DNA from: Candidatus Zhuqueibacterota bacterium
GTDB lineage: Bacteria; Zhuqueibacterota; Zhuqueibacteria; Residuimicrobiales; Oceaniaggregativiventaceae
NCBI GenBank assembly: GCA_014728085.1
Contig: WJMF01000222.1
Location: 1-64,000, forward strand
Direction of reading: 5' to 3'
Length of the DNA: 64,000 nt
Shown here: positions 47,171-56,725 of the stretch, piece by piece
Numbering within the stretch: position 1 is the stretch's first letter
How the letters are laid out: each line of letters begins with the position of its first letter
Made by a program: the position numbers and the translations under genes
The notes under the pieces: model-generated
Seen by the model: only the letters and a program-made list of their open reading frames with translations
The model's database searches: none
Told to the model about the DNA's origin: nothing

Positions 47171-48778
47171 TCACTTCGATTCCTGCCACGAATTAAGTGA
47201 CAGTATCTCGGCCGCTTTTGGCAGCAGATCCAGCGCCAGCTGTACTTCTTTATCCGCTGATACCCTGATACGATAATAATGCTCAGAATCCCACACGTGC
47301 CGCGCAATTTCCGCCTTGATCATGTTTTGAATAAACGCGCTATCCTTGTTAAAGGTTTCCCGGTCGAATTCGATCTCGTGCTTATGTATCAGGTCAATAA
47401 AATCCGTGATCATCGCATCGGTGACCTCAAAAGTGTTCACAAAATCATCAAAATCTCTAAAAGAGTCCTTGAGGTTGGATGCAATTTTTGAACCGAAATC
47501 AAAAAAGAGGCGCTTGCTCAACAACTGATTTGTAAGACCTGTTATTTTCTCTCCGACTAACGCAGAATCGGGTGTAATGCCGCCACCTCCGTATACCGTG
47601 CGACCGGAAAGTGTATTGAAAACTTTACGGCTTGTATCATCGGCCGCAACTTTTTTGTCATCTTCTTCTTTATAGGCATCAAGATAATAATCCACCAATC
47701 CATGATCATAAGGTCTCTGAATCAAGCGGCCGCTCGGTGTATAGTACCGGGCAACAGTCAGTCGAATAGCAGATCCATCTCTTAAGGTGATCTGATTCTG
47801 TACCAAACCTTTACCGAAACTCCGCTGTCCGACGACCAAACCACGATCAAGGTCCTGTATGGCGCCGGCAACAATCTCAGAGGCACTCGCTGATCCGTGA
47901 TTGACCATCACCACAAGGGGATACATCGGATGCGTGCTAAAATTGGACGAGTAAAAATCTTCGTTCATATGTTCGATGCGCCCCCGGGTATAAACAACTT
48001 TATAGCCTCCTGGCAAAAACTTGTCGGACACCTGTACAGCTTGTTCCAACAAGCCGCCGGAATTATAGCGCAAATCCAGAATTAATCTCTCCATACCCTT
48101 CGAGCTCAATTCCCCAAGCGCTTCTTCGAGCTCTTCCTCGGTCGTTTTTGAAAATCGTCCCAGATAAATATAACCGGTTTTCTTGTCCTGCAATAAAAAC
48201 GCAGCTATAACACTATAGATCGGTATTTTACCACGCGTAATCACCACGTCAAAAACTTCCGATTCTCCAGGACGGCGAATGGTCACTTTAACTTTACTGT
48301 TAGCCGGTCCCCGTAACTTTTTCATAACCTCGGATTCTGTAATGCCATATGTCGACTCTCCTTCGATCCGTATAATCTGATCCCCGGGATGCAAACCAAC
48401 CGCTTCGGATGGACCACCAACGATCGGGGATACAACCGTAAGAATCTTATTGCTCACAACAAATTCAATACCGATTCCTTCAAAAAATCCCTCGAATTCC
48501 TCGGTCACTTTTTCCATGTCTTTTTTGGGAATATAAACCGAATGCGGATCCAGCTCACTCAACATCCCCTCAATAGATCCGGTTATCATCTTTTCACTTT
48601 TAACCGGTTCTACATAGTACCGCTTCACATAGGTAAACACTTCGACAAAACGGTCCAGTTGTGCCCGCGCATTATCCTGCGAATATCCATTACGTTGCCC
48701 GTAACGAATAAAAGATATTCCTAAAACAGCAACAACAAAGACCGCAAGCAAAACTTTTTTTCTTTTAAAATAATACAT
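47171..48778 (-). CDS. S41-family C-terminal processing peptidase
   Basis: A 535-residue CtpA-type protease with an N-terminal membrane anchor (VLLAVFVVAVLGISFI). It has the YVKRYYVEPV start segment, a PDZ domain (EGIGIEFVV; GLHPGDQIIRIEG) and the catalytic core (NHGSASASEIVAGAIQDLD with the serine; GQRSFGKGLVQ with the lysine). An extended C-terminal region (about residues 400-535) is helical. It would trim or degrade exported proteins. It starts 3 bases after the GH57 gene and is last in the dehydrogenase-GH57-S41 operon. Confidence 0.93.
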   Translation of the reverse strand: MYYFKRKKVLLAVFVVAVLGISFIRYGQRNGYSQDNARAQLDRFVEVFTYVKRYYVEPVKSEKMITGSIEGMLSELDPHSVYIPKKDMEKVTEEFEGFFEGIGIEFVVSNKILTVVSPIVGGPSEAVGLHPGDQIIRIEGESTYGITESEVMKKLRGPANSKVKVTIRRPGESEVFDVVITRGKIPIYSVIAAFLLQDKKTGYIYLGRFSKTTEEELEEALGELSSKGMERLILDLRYNSGGLLEQAVQVSDKFLPGGYKVVYTRGRIEHMNEDFYSSNFSTHPMYPLVVMVNHGSASASEIVAGAIQDLDRGLVVGQRSFGKGLVQNQITLRDGSAIRLTVARYYTPSGRLIQRPYDHGLVDYYLDAYKEEDDKKVAADDTSRKVFNTLSGRTVYGGGGITPDSALVGEKITGLTNQLLSKRLFFDFGSKIASNLKDSFRDFDDFVNTFEVTDAMITDFIDLIHKHEIEFDRETFNKDSAFIQNMIKAEIARHVWDSEHYYRIRVSADKEVQLALDLLPKAAEILSLNSWQESK

Positions 48779-48781
48779 ACA

Positions 48782-50932
48782 TTATCCCGTTTTGTTAAGT
48801 TGAATGTCTATTTTTGTCTTCCATATCTTCTCAGGCTCTATAGCGACCCTCCAGCTCGGAACAACAACAGAGCTCTGATAAATACGCTCAAATCCGCCTT
48901 CAGACATGGAAATGGTTTCAATGGGAAATCGCCAAATACGGGTCTTCTCTTCAAATCCAAAACCGATATGCACATCAAGCCAATCATCATGAATTTCAAG
49001 AGAATCACCCGTCAGTTCACCTCTGCTAGCCAAATTTTGGTTGTCTTCAGCAATATCGGCATGTTGATAATAGCGATCATGCGCATTTCCTGCCAAAAGC
49101 GAAAAGGGAAATTCTGTCGCAAACCACAATTCCAGGTTTTCATCGGACAAATTTTGAATATCATAATAGACGATCAGTTGATCAGACGATGTAATATGAA
49201 CGTTTTTTCGTAACCGAACCGGTAACGCCTTCTCCTCTAAACGGACAGATCCATTGCGAAAAAGCAAGAGTTCAATTTTATTGCCCCGTTTCGAAAAATC
49301 TACCTCGTAGGGTTGGTCGACAAAATCTCCCAGCTCATCATATTGGGCCTTGTAGAAATCTTCCAGGGTTGTTTCAGATGCAAAAAAATGATCGACCAAT
49401 GCAGAACGCCGATACCAATCATAATGTAGATACTTTTCCAGTCCTTCTTCTTTTGTCATTACGCGGTCATGAATACTGGCAGCCTCTTCTGATGCGTTTG
49501 CATTTCGCTTTACAGCTGTATGCAACTTTTGATGATATCCCTCTCTCCTGCGCGTCATGGTGTCGAGCAAATTGATTTCCCGCGCCTTGAAATCCCATTC
49601 AAAAAGATGCCCGCCGGCATGAGGACTAAAAAACAGGCTCATTTTGTCACTTTCGATGATGAAATCGTCGTGACCATCACCATCAACATCGGTCTGATGA
49701 ACCTGAAGCCAGGTCAAAGTCCGGGACTGCAGGTGCTCGATACGATCCATTTCCTTGTCTGCTTTAATAATATGGTGATATATCGCATGTCTGAGATGGG
49801 GCAAATACAATCCGCCAAAAATACCGTGCCAATAAGGACAATTACACTGTGCAGCATATAAATCATCACGCGCCTGTTCTAATTTGCTTTCCCCTGCAGA
49901 GCGCCCGAGTTTCTCAAGGCGCCGGGAAGCCCAAAGCATTCTTTTGTGCATATTATTAGATTCCGGATATTTGGCCAAAAAATTTCGCCAAAATCCTCCG
50001 CGGACAAACACCTTGTCTTCAGCAGCAACACCCTTTTCATCAAGCCACTGTTCAAATCTTTCATATCGCTCATTCGCCGTTGCCGGTAGCGCCCATTCCA
50101 TCATTTCTCGGTAAGAAGCTGTGGGCAAGTAGATTCTGCCCACCGGATCGAGCTGCTCCAGGGCCTGCTCAAAGGTAATGATGTTTATCCAATCGCTGTT
50201 CTCATCGAGCAAAGTAAAAAACCGGTCAAGCCATCCCTTCTCATAACATTGTTCATAGGTGTCCGGCCAGATTCCGAATTTTTCACCATCATCAGCAAAA
50301 ACCAAAAGACGGTTTGCATCAGCCGTGGCCAGTTCGGATAAATACGCTATGGTTTCTTCAGGGGGGTGGAACGGTATTGTATATCGCAACTTTTCGCTGA
50401 TCGGAAATATTTTAAGGGTAGAGCCATTGTGCTCAGTAATATAGTATCCATAAAGCTCCTCTTGCTCCAACCCCGCATACTTGAAATGAGAATCGTCTAT
50501 CACTGTATAATCAACGCCTGCGTTGTGAATCGGTTCCGGTAAATCCGGTTCCCAGACACGCTCGGCAAGCCAAATGCCCCTGGATTGAAATCCAAATTTT
50601 GCTTTGATGTACTCACTCTGTTTTCTGATTTGGCCAATCTTATCCCTGTCGGGTATTGTCGTTAGAATGGGCTCGTAATATCCACCGGTCATCAGTTCGA
50701 GTCGATGATTTGAAACCATCTGCCTGAGAAGGCGAATAAACTCGGGATGATTTTCTTCAAACCAATCATAGAGTATTCCGGTATAATGCTGCACGATTCT
50801 GATGTTAGAATAAGGCTCATAGGTTTTTAAAAAAGGTCGATAAGCATTCTCATAAGCACTTTTAAAAACAAAATCGAAATTACCCACTGGTTGATGATTG
50901 TGTAAAGCCAAAATCAGATTGATCTTGTTCAC
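48782..50932 (-). CDS. GH57-family glycoside hydrolase (alpha-amylase/4-alpha-glucanotransferase type)
   Basis: A 716-residue protein. The N-terminal barrel begins LILALHNHQPVGNFDFVF with the GH57 HQP motif, includes YEPILTTIPDRDK, GIWLAERVWEPDLP with the nucleophile glutamate, and FADDGEKFG with the acid/base aspartate. The C-terminal half is the DUF1925/DUF1926 beta-sandwich region found in 4-alpha-glucanotransferases of this family. No signal peptide is present, so it probably acts on cytoplasmic glycogen or maltodextrin. The start overlaps the dehydrogenase stop (ATGA). Confidence 0.92.
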   Translation of the reverse strand: MNKINLILALHNHQPVGNFDFVFKSAYENAYRPFLKTYEPYSNIRIVQHYTGILYDWFEENHPEFIRLLRQMVSNHRLELMTGGYYEPILTTIPDRDKIGQIRKQSEYIKAKFGFQSRGIWLAERVWEPDLPEPIHNAGVDYTVIDDSHFKYAGLEQEELYGYYITEHNGSTLKIFPISEKLRYTIPFHPPEETIAYLSELATADANRLLVFADDGEKFGIWPDTYEQCYEKGWLDRFFTLLDENSDWINIITFEQALEQLDPVGRIYLPTASYREMMEWALPATANERYERFEQWLDEKGVAAEDKVFVRGGFWRNFLAKYPESNNMHKRMLWASRRLEKLGRSAGESKLEQARDDLYAAQCNCPYWHGIFGGLYLPHLRHAIYHHIIKADKEMDRIEHLQSRTLTWLQVHQTDVDGDGHDDFIIESDKMSLFFSPHAGGHLFEWDFKAREINLLDTMTRRREGYHQKLHTAVKRNANASEEAASIHDRVMTKEEGLEKYLHYDWYRRSALVDHFFASETTLEDFYKAQYDELGDFVDQPYEVDFSKRGNKIELLLFRNGSVRLEEKALPVRLRKNVHITSSDQLIVYYDIQNLSDENLELWFATEFPFSLLAGNAHDRYYQHADIAEDNQNLASRGELTGDSLEIHDDWLDVHIGFGFEEKTRIWRFPIETISMSEGGFERIYQSSVVVPSWRVAIEPEKIWKTKIDIQLNKTG

Positions 50933-52068
50933 CCGTTTTCCCTCTCCAAAGTATGAATTTCATTCGCAATGGTATGTGCAACCTCCAGCGTCGAAGAGGA
51001 ACCCCCCATATCATATGTTCTGGCTTTGCCCGCCGCAATAACATTGGCGATGGCGCTTTCCAGCAGATCGGCTTTGACGTTCTCTTCCAGGTAATCCAGC
51101 ATTAATCGGGTGGTAATCAACATAGCCAGAGGATTAACCTTATACTGACCGGCGTATTTGGGTGCGGAACCATGCGTAGGTTCAAAAAGGGCATAATCTT
51201 TTCCAATATTGGCACTGGCGCCGAATCCAAGTCCACCCACCAATTGAGCGCACAGATCGGAAACAATATCTCCAAACATATTGGTGGTTACCAGAACACC
51301 GTAATCTTGCGGATTTTTAAGTAACCACATACACATTGCATCAATGTTGGTTTCCCACAATTCAATGTCAGGATACTCTTTTGCAATTTTTCGTGCTTCT
51401 CTTACCACCAATCCACTGGTTTCCCGCAATACATTGGGTTTTTCCACAACGGTAACACTTTTATATCCCTTATCTCCGGCATAATCAAAAGCCGCACGAA
51501 TAATCCGTTGTGTCGCCTGACGGGTAATCAATCTCACGGAAATCGCCATATCATCCGGAGAGATATGAGAAAACCGCTGCATCTTTGGGTGTTCCTTCAG
51601 CGTACTTAAAACCCGCTCCGGTACAGGATGATATTCTATACCGGCATACATGTCTTCCGTATTCTCACGAAAAACCACCAAATCAATGTCATCTTTGTAA
51701 TTCAGGGGATTACCTTTATATGCCTTACACGGACGCAGATTTACAGCAAGGCTAAATTCCTGCCTTAATCTGACGATAGGACTAAAATAAACATATCCCT
51801 TTTTCTTTAATTCAGGGGCAAGTTCTTTTTCCGCTTCTTCTTTTGGTTTTGATGTGATTGCCCCAAAAAGACAACAGTCCGTCTTCCTCAACAAATCGAC
51901 TGTCCGGTCGGGCAATGGATTCCCTTCGCTGCACCAAAATTCCCATCCAACATCACCATGTATAAATTCTGCATCCAATTTGATAGCATCTAAAACAATT
52001 TTTACTGCTTCCATTACATCATTTCCAATACCGTCCCCGGGTAACCATGCAATTTTATATTTCGTCAT
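50929..52068 (-). CDS. Isocitrate/isopropylmalate dehydrogenase-family protein
   Basis: A 379-residue beta-decarboxylating dehydrogenase: WLPGDGIGNDVMEA, DLVVFRENTEDMYAGIE, VVEKPNVLRET, DAMCMWLLKNPQDYGVLVTTNMFGD and FEPTHGSAPKYAGQYKVNP. The cofactor loop (K, Y and V of GSAPKYAGQYKV) matches NADP-dependent isocitrate dehydrogenase and not NAD-type D/I/A. The substrate loop reads SPIVRLRQE; E. coli Icd has SLNVALRQE, so Ser113 and Arg119 are kept but Asn115 is Ile. Isocitrate is likely but not certain. Two adjacent ATGs (52071, 52068) follow AGGGGAA. Confidence 0.85.
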   Translation of the reverse strand: MTKYKIAWLPGDGIGNDVMEAVKIVLDAIKLDAEFIHGDVGWEFWCSEGNPLPDRTVDLLRKTDCCLFGAITSKPKEEAEKELAPELKKKGYVYFSPIVRLRQEFSLAVNLRPCKAYKGNPLNYKDDIDLVVFRENTEDMYAGIEYHPVPERVLSTLKEHPKMQRFSHISPDDMAISVRLITRQATQRIIRAAFDYAGDKGYKSVTVVEKPNVLRETSGLVVREARKIAKEYPDIELWETNIDAMCMWLLKNPQDYGVLVTTNMFGDIVSDLCAQLVGGLGFGASANIGKDYALFEPTHGSAPKYAGQYKVNPLAMLITTRLMLDYLEENVKADLLESAIANVIAAGKARTYDMGGSSSTLEVAHTIANEIHTLERENG

Positions 52069-52126
52069 CATTTTTCCCCTGTCATTGAGAGGTGTTTGGT
52101 CATAAATTAAAACACTGCAAAATTTT

Positions 52127-52155
52127 AGTTTACAGTATTCAAACCAGGAAATCAA
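52127..52155 (-). promoter_or_regulatory. Promoter for the dehydrogenase-GH57-S41 operon
   Basis: Minus-strand TTGATT (52150-52155), a 17-base spacer and TAAACT (52127-52132), 59 bases before the ATG. Confidence 0.65.
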
Positions 52156-52176
52156 GAAAAAACAAACAGAAAAATT

Positions 52177-53070
52177 TTAAAAATTAAACAATATCGTAAA
52201 TCGCTGCGAATTACCCAGATCCGATTGAAAGGGGACGTATGCATAGTCAAGTCGGGCAACCTGAACATCAAACCCAAAACCTGCGCTAATAGACCTTTCT
52301 TCATAATTGCTCTGATAACCACAACGCAAGACCAAGAGGTTCATAAGTTTATACTCGACTCCGCCGTTAATATGGGATTTTTCATCAACAATGTGAACAA
52401 AATCCAGATTCAGGCAAAGTTGTTTATCCAAAGTTTCATAACTCGCACCAAATCGCATTATTTTAGGCAGGTCTATGCTTTCGCGTCTCATTTCTGACGT
52501 TTTTCCAAAATTTTGGACCACCGCTCCGATCTTTAAGCCAGGTACATTGAGGGCATATATAACGCCCAGATCCACAGCAAAACCATGAGCGGTTTCGACG
52601 TCGAGTTTTTCATAGAGATATTTTATATGAACCGCTGCTGAAAAACGCTTTGTAAGCCGATGACTGTATCCGAGGCCGATGGTAAAGTCTTGGGCGGCAA
52701 TCTCTCCGATTGGCTCTTCGGAGGCGACAATCCTTTTTTCAATACCCTCCACAGTTGTAAGAATGGAGGTTAATCCGATTGCACCTTTCCGGGTTGGCCA
52801 GACAGCGCTGGCTGAAGAGTGTTTGATGTCTTGTATCCAGCGATTATACGTAAAGTGTGCCTGAGGATTATCAAGTGCCGTGACACCTGCAGGATTCCAG
52901 AACAATCCGCTGGCATCATCGGATCGTCCGACAAATGCTTCACCCATGGCAGAGGCTCTGGCACCGGCTCCAATTTTCAGAAAAGAGAGTCCCGTATTGC
53001 CGGCAGCAAAACAAAACTGAATTCCCGCCAGCAATAAAATCCACGAAATGATTAAAAACGATTTTCTCAT
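52177..53070 (-). CDS. PorV/PorQ-family outer-membrane protein
   Basis: A 297-residue protein with signal (SWILLLAGIQFCFAAGN) and the PorV/PorQ signature FLKIGAGARASAMGEAFVG, SGLFWNPAGVTALDNPQAHF, then beta-strands (GAVVQNFGKTSE; GVEYKLMNLLVLRCGYQSN; GFGFDVQVARLDYAYVPF). It is related to FadL-type barrels; in Bacteroidota PorV is an outer-membrane shuttle of type IX secretion. It is last in an operon with a second PorV-like gene, a repeat protein and a lipoprotein. AAGGA precedes the ATG. Confidence 0.9.
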   Translation of the reverse strand: MRKSFLIISWILLLAGIQFCFAAGNTGLSFLKIGAGARASAMGEAFVGRSDDASGLFWNPAGVTALDNPQAHFTYNRWIQDIKHSSASAVWPTRKGAIGLTSILTTVEGIEKRIVASEEPIGEIAAQDFTIGLGYSHRLTKRFSAAVHIKYLYEKLDVETAHGFAVDLGVIYALNVPGLKIGAVVQNFGKTSEMRRESIDLPKIMRFGASYETLDKQLCLNLDFVHIVDEKSHINGGVEYKLMNLLVLRCGYQSNYEERSISAGFGFDVQVARLDYAYVPFQSDLGNSQRFTILFNF

Positions 53071-53089
53071 AATCTTTCCTTACATTTGT

Positions 53090-54052
53090 TTAAAAGCCAA
53101 ATGTCCAACTGAGCAAGTGATCGGCTCCGGGTGTCTGACCGCTCGCAATAAATGTATAATCAAACATGCTCTTGCGGCCCAGAACCGGAACATTCAACCC
53201 AAATCCAAAAGCGGGCATGTCGTCGTCCAATCCCAGGCGAAGCGCCCCATAATGCAAAATTTTGGCTTCAAGACCAAAATGATAACGGGGATTCTGTTTA
53301 TCGCTATTTTCAAGCTCAGTACAGAAGAGCAACCAATCCTGCGGAATGCGATAAGAAACAGCGATGCGATAACTCTTGGGAAAGGCATTGGTTGTACTTG
53401 TGCCGCGATCCCAAACCTGATCAGTGTTCCAGGTGAACTTTGATAATCGATCGCGCAACACCACGCCCAGCATCAGATTTTGAAAAGGCGTGATAAAGAC
53501 CCCAAAATCGAGACCAAAGCTCTGAGAAGAGAGGGCGCTGCCGTCATTTTCCAACTGCGGAAAACGATTCCATAAAACTTTGCCACTTACCCCAATTGAA
53601 ACATATGGATGCGGCGAAAGGGCAAAAGAAAGATAAAATGCATTGTTGGAATGAGAGAATGTTTGGGTGTGTTGTCCGCTTCCATCCCTTCCGTCTATAT
53701 TATCAACGCCCGCCCCGATCCATGCGAGTGAAAAACCGGCGGCCAAAGCTCCGGCGGCTTCAGGGGAGGGTTGCAACGATTGCGCATAACCGATATAGTG
53801 CATGGAGCGATCTAATGGTAAAAAAGAATAGGATAGTGTGACCGATCGCCCCGCAAGATAGGGCAATAATCCGGGATTATAAAACCCCGCCACAGAACCT
53901 TCCGGCAAAGCGCTGTGAGCATCTCCAAGCGCGGCCGCTCTTGCATTTACTCCCATTCGCAAAAAGGCACCGGCATAGCCTCCATCTCCCTTTTGAGCTG
54001 TGGCGACGGTTGACATAAATAGAATAACTATCAATACAACGTACGTTCTCAT
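53090..54052 (-). CDS. PorV/PorQ-family outer-membrane protein (second copy)
   Basis: A 320-residue paralog of the downstream gene: signal ending STVATAQ, FLRMGVNARAAALGDAHSAL, VAGFYNPGLLPYLAGRSV, and terminal strands including FGLEAKILHYGALRLGLDDD. Both share the G-A/V-N/G-A-R-A-x-A-L/M-G-x-A motif, but they have diverged strongly. Ten bases separate it from the repeat protein. AAGGTGA precedes the ATG. Confidence 0.9.
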   Translation of the reverse strand: MRTYVVLIVILFMSTVATAQKGDGGYAGAFLRMGVNARAAALGDAHSALPEGSVAGFYNPGLLPYLAGRSVTLSYSFLPLDRSMHYIGYAQSLQPSPEAAGALAAGFSLAWIGAGVDNIDGRDGSGQHTQTFSHSNNAFYLSFALSPHPYVSIGVSGKVLWNRFPQLENDGSALSSQSFGLDFGVFITPFQNLMLGVVLRDRLSKFTWNTDQVWDRGTSTTNAFPKSYRIAVSYRIPQDWLLFCTELENSDKQNPRYHFGLEAKILHYGALRLGLDDDMPAFGFGLNVPVLGRKSMFDYTFIASGQTPGADHLLSWTFGF

Positions 54053-54061
54053 AAAATCACC

Positions 54062-55504
54062 TTAATTAATGACCATCACCTTGCCCCAATAGGTACCATC
54101 GGATTCTATTTCCACCGAGTAAAAATAAACACCATTGGCCACCATATCACCATAATCATTACGCCCGTCCCAGGCGACATTATAATCACCGGCCTGGGGA
54201 TAATATTCATCCTCTGTAATCGTTTTGACAAGATCCATTGCAAAGTCATAAACTCGAACCGTTATCGTTGTCCCTTTGAGCAAATTGAACTGAAACCTTA
54301 CGTGACCTTCATTTTCAAATTGATTGTGGCGAAACGGGGAAAAGGGGTTGGGATATGCGTAGGTACGCGGGGTACCCGCTTTTCCCGTTTGAGGAAAAGA
54401 GCGATAAACCTGCCACGTATAGCCGTTATTTTCCGTTTTAGCCAATCCATCTGCCGTACCGACCCAAACAACGCCATCCCGCGCTGTAACAGAATAGACC
54501 TCATTGGTGTAAATCCGTTCACCGGAGACCTCATCATACATTGGCGGAAAAACATACCAATTCTCTCCGTAATCAATAGACTTGAATAATCCGCTGTCGG
54601 TTGCGACGTATACCACAGAATCGTCGAAAGCAAAGTTATGTGCTTTTTGACCGTTTAAAAAGGTCTGCCATGACAATCCCTCATCTTCGCTCTTTGAGAC
54701 CGCATAATATTCATCTTCTCCCTCTGCCTTCCAGGTGGCGGCCCAGATAATATCCTTGTTTGACGATTCTTGGTTCGCCAGTGCTACAACAAAATTTCCT
54801 GAAATGGGGTCTTGTTGATTCGTGTGGTTAAAATTTGTCCAGGTCTCGCCATCATCAAGGGATTTATTTATACCGCCAGCCGTTCCAACCCAGATCGCTT
54901 CTTCTGTCGCCGCGAGCGAAAAGCCCCGGTGATTCAAATTTCCCAGAGGATCGAAAATAAAACTGTCCGGAGGAGCATCCATCCATGTGACCCCCTGATC
55001 CGGAGATTTTTTAATACCACCACCAAAACTGGCAATCCAGATGATACCATGGAAAACAACAATATCATAGGTCAAATTTTGAATCGGTGTTACCCCGGGT
55101 TGATCAAAATGTTGCCAGGAGGTGCCACCATCGCAGGATCGACTCAGACCGGTTCCCATATCATTATATGAGCCGGTTGTTTCCGTAAAGGTATCGATAG
55201 CAGTGGCAACCCATATCGTATCTCCGGAAATCCATAATGCCGAAATGCTGCCACGTCCAATTCCGTGTTCGAATGTAAAAGTCTCAAATACACCATCGGA
55301 GACAAGCAGACGACTGAGTCCCTTGCCGGTGCCAAACCAGAGCCGGTTTTCACTCTGTTGTATATCGGTGATGCCGTTACCCGCCAGCCCCTGCCGCAGC
55401 GGAGGATTTTGTAATTTATACGTATGAACATCCGCAGAATAAACGCAAGCGATTAAAGAGAATACAAGACAAAAAGTAAACAATGTTTTCATATAGGCAA
55501 CCAT
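54062..55504 (-). CDS. Secreted BNR/YCF48-type beta-propeller protein with FlgD-like C terminus
   Basis: A 480-residue exported protein (signal FTFCLVFSLIACVYS). It has about six propeller blades with Asp-box-like units (SCDGGTSWQHF; SPDQGVTWMDA; SLDDGETWTNF; SEDEGLSWQTF; SIDYGENWYVF; TENNGYTWQVY). The last 95 residues (YPNPFSPFRHN; VRVYDFAMDLVKTI; WDGRNDYGDMVANGVYFYSV; VMVIN) form a FlgD/type-IX-like module. The start may be ATG 55504, overlapping the upstream stop as TAATG, or ATG 55492. Ligand unknown. Confidence 0.85.
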   Translation of the reverse strand: MVAYMKTLFTFCLVFSLIACVYSADVHTYKLQNPPLRQGLAGNGITDIQQSENRLWFGTGKGLSRLLVSDGVFETFTFEHGIGRGSISALWISGDTIWVATAIDTFTETTGSYNDMGTGLSRSCDGGTSWQHFDQPGVTPIQNLTYDIVVFHGIIWIASFGGGIKKSPDQGVTWMDAPPDSFIFDPLGNLNHRGFSLAATEEAIWVGTAGGINKSLDDGETWTNFNHTNQQDPISGNFVVALANQESSNKDIIWAATWKAEGEDEYYAVSKSEDEGLSWQTFLNGQKAHNFAFDDSVVYVATDSGLFKSIDYGENWYVFPPMYDEVSGERIYTNEVYSVTARDGVVWVGTADGLAKTENNGYTWQVYRSFPQTGKAGTPRTYAYPNPFSPFRHNQFENEGHVRFQFNLLKGTTITVRVYDFAMDLVKTITEDEYYPQAGDYNVAWDGRNDYGDMVANGVYFYSVEIESDGTYWGKVMVIN

Positions 55505-56670
55505 TATTGTAAATGTATTGTGTGAACCCAGGCACCGCTGGCCTGGCCGACCCGGTCGTAAACAACAAAGGTTAGGGTATATTGACCAAGGGGTTGTCTC
55601 TCATCAAAAGCCCCGGTGGTCGTAAATACACCGTCTCCTGCCGTTTCATCGCCTCTGTAACCCTGATTCCATTTGTTGATATCAAATTCCAATCCGTTGT
55701 CATACAACTCTGAATATGGGCCGGATTGAGGATAGCTTCCATCCGGCTTTTCCCATTTCATCTGCACCAGCTGGATATCCTGAATTGTCTGGGGGTCATC
55801 AACATAGGCCTTGACGGGAAAATAGAAAACCTGGTTGTTTTGCGGACGATTTATGGTATCCGGAGCAGTAACGGTCAGAAAAAAAGGGGCTGAATTTTCA
55901 ATACGAAGAGGGGTTGTTTTTGGTTCGCTTTGAGCCCCGCTCCTGTTTTCTGCATAAAAAAACAGTTCATAATCACCCGTTTTACCCGCCGCAAATGCTT
56001 TATCAAGAGCCATAGAATAAATTTGATCATCTGCACTTTGGTCGCCATTGATGCCGGAATCATTAAGCGTAACGGTAAAATTAACCACCCCCTGACGCAG
56101 GCCATCAAACCATACCGTTTTCAAATTTTCAACGCCGGAAGAGTCATAGACTTGAGCTGTTACCACGACTGTTCCCTCGAAACCGCTTTCCAGCAAAGCC
56201 GGAACCTGTATATTTAATATTTGCGGCCGAAATTTCTGGACTGAAATAACCCTGGTTTCTACATCTTCCCCTGCTACAGCCTCTTCACTTATCGCCTGAA
56301 AAGAAAAAGTATATTCCATTTCCCCGGAAATCGCCGGATCCCATAAAATTCGCTGCGAAAAAAATCCGTCCCTGGCAACAACATCCCCATCTTCAGGGTG
56401 TTCAGCACCTCCATCATCATAAAGGGAAAAAAGAAAGGACGGTTCGCTTTGTTCATCTTCATAAACGGATAACTGGACCCAATCTACGGTGTTATGATGA
56501 AGAACCTGAACGGAGACAAAAAAATAATTGCCGGGATTAATATACTCGGGAAGCATATGAATTTTTATGGCAGGGTTGCCATGATCTTCAACTTGATGCG
56601 GCAAATCCCTTTCAGAACAAGCCAAAAGGAAAAACACAAACAGAAAAAAGAATAGAACGTTAACTCGCAT
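55504..56670 (-). CDS. Lipoprotein with three Ig-like modules and acidic repeats
   Basis: A 388-residue lipoprotein (FFLFVFFLLACSERD). Three similar beta-sandwich modules each contain an acidic loop of the form L-x-D-x-G-x-x-G-D-x-x-x-D-x-x-F/Y-S: YDDGGAEHPEDGDVVARDG, LNDSGINGDQSADDQIYS and a third with GYRGDETAGDGVFTTT. These loops look like calcium or carbohydrate-binding sites. It is first in the surface-protein operon and follows a structured leader. The ATG at 56670 has AAGGAC 11 bases upstream; the longer reading from 56718 would run through the terminator hairpin and is rejected. Confidence 0.8.
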   Translation of the reverse strand: MRVNVLFFFLFVFFLLACSERDLPHQVEDHGNPAIKIHMLPEYINPGNYFFVSVQVLHHNTVDWVQLSVYEDEQSEPSFLFSLYDDGGAEHPEDGDVVARDGFFSQRILWDPAISGEMEYTFSFQAISEEAVAGEDVETRVISVQKFRPQILNIQVPALLESGFEGTVVVTAQVYDSSGVENLKTVWFDGLRQGVVNFTVTLNDSGINGDQSADDQIYSMALDKAFAAGKTGDYELFFYAENRSGAQSEPKTTPLRIENSAPFFLTVTAPDTINRPQNNQVFYFPVKAYVDDPQTIQDIQLVQMKWEKPDGSYPQSGPYSELYDNGLEFDINKWNQGYRGDETAGDGVFTTTGAFDERQPLGQYTLTFVVYDRVGQASGAWVHTIHLQ

Positions 56671-56689
56671 AGAATAATTGTCCTTATGT

Positions 56690-56725
56690 AAAAAAACCGA
56701 GTCCCGGCAACAGAGCACTCGGTTT
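56690..56725 (-). terminator. Intrinsic terminator in the surface-protein operon leader
   Basis: Minus-strand AAACCGAGT (56717-56725) and ACTCGGTTT (56694-56702) pair around a 14-base loop, followed by a run of T. It lies downstream of a good promoter and 20 bases before the first ATG, so it would act as an attenuator for this operon. Confidence 0.8.
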
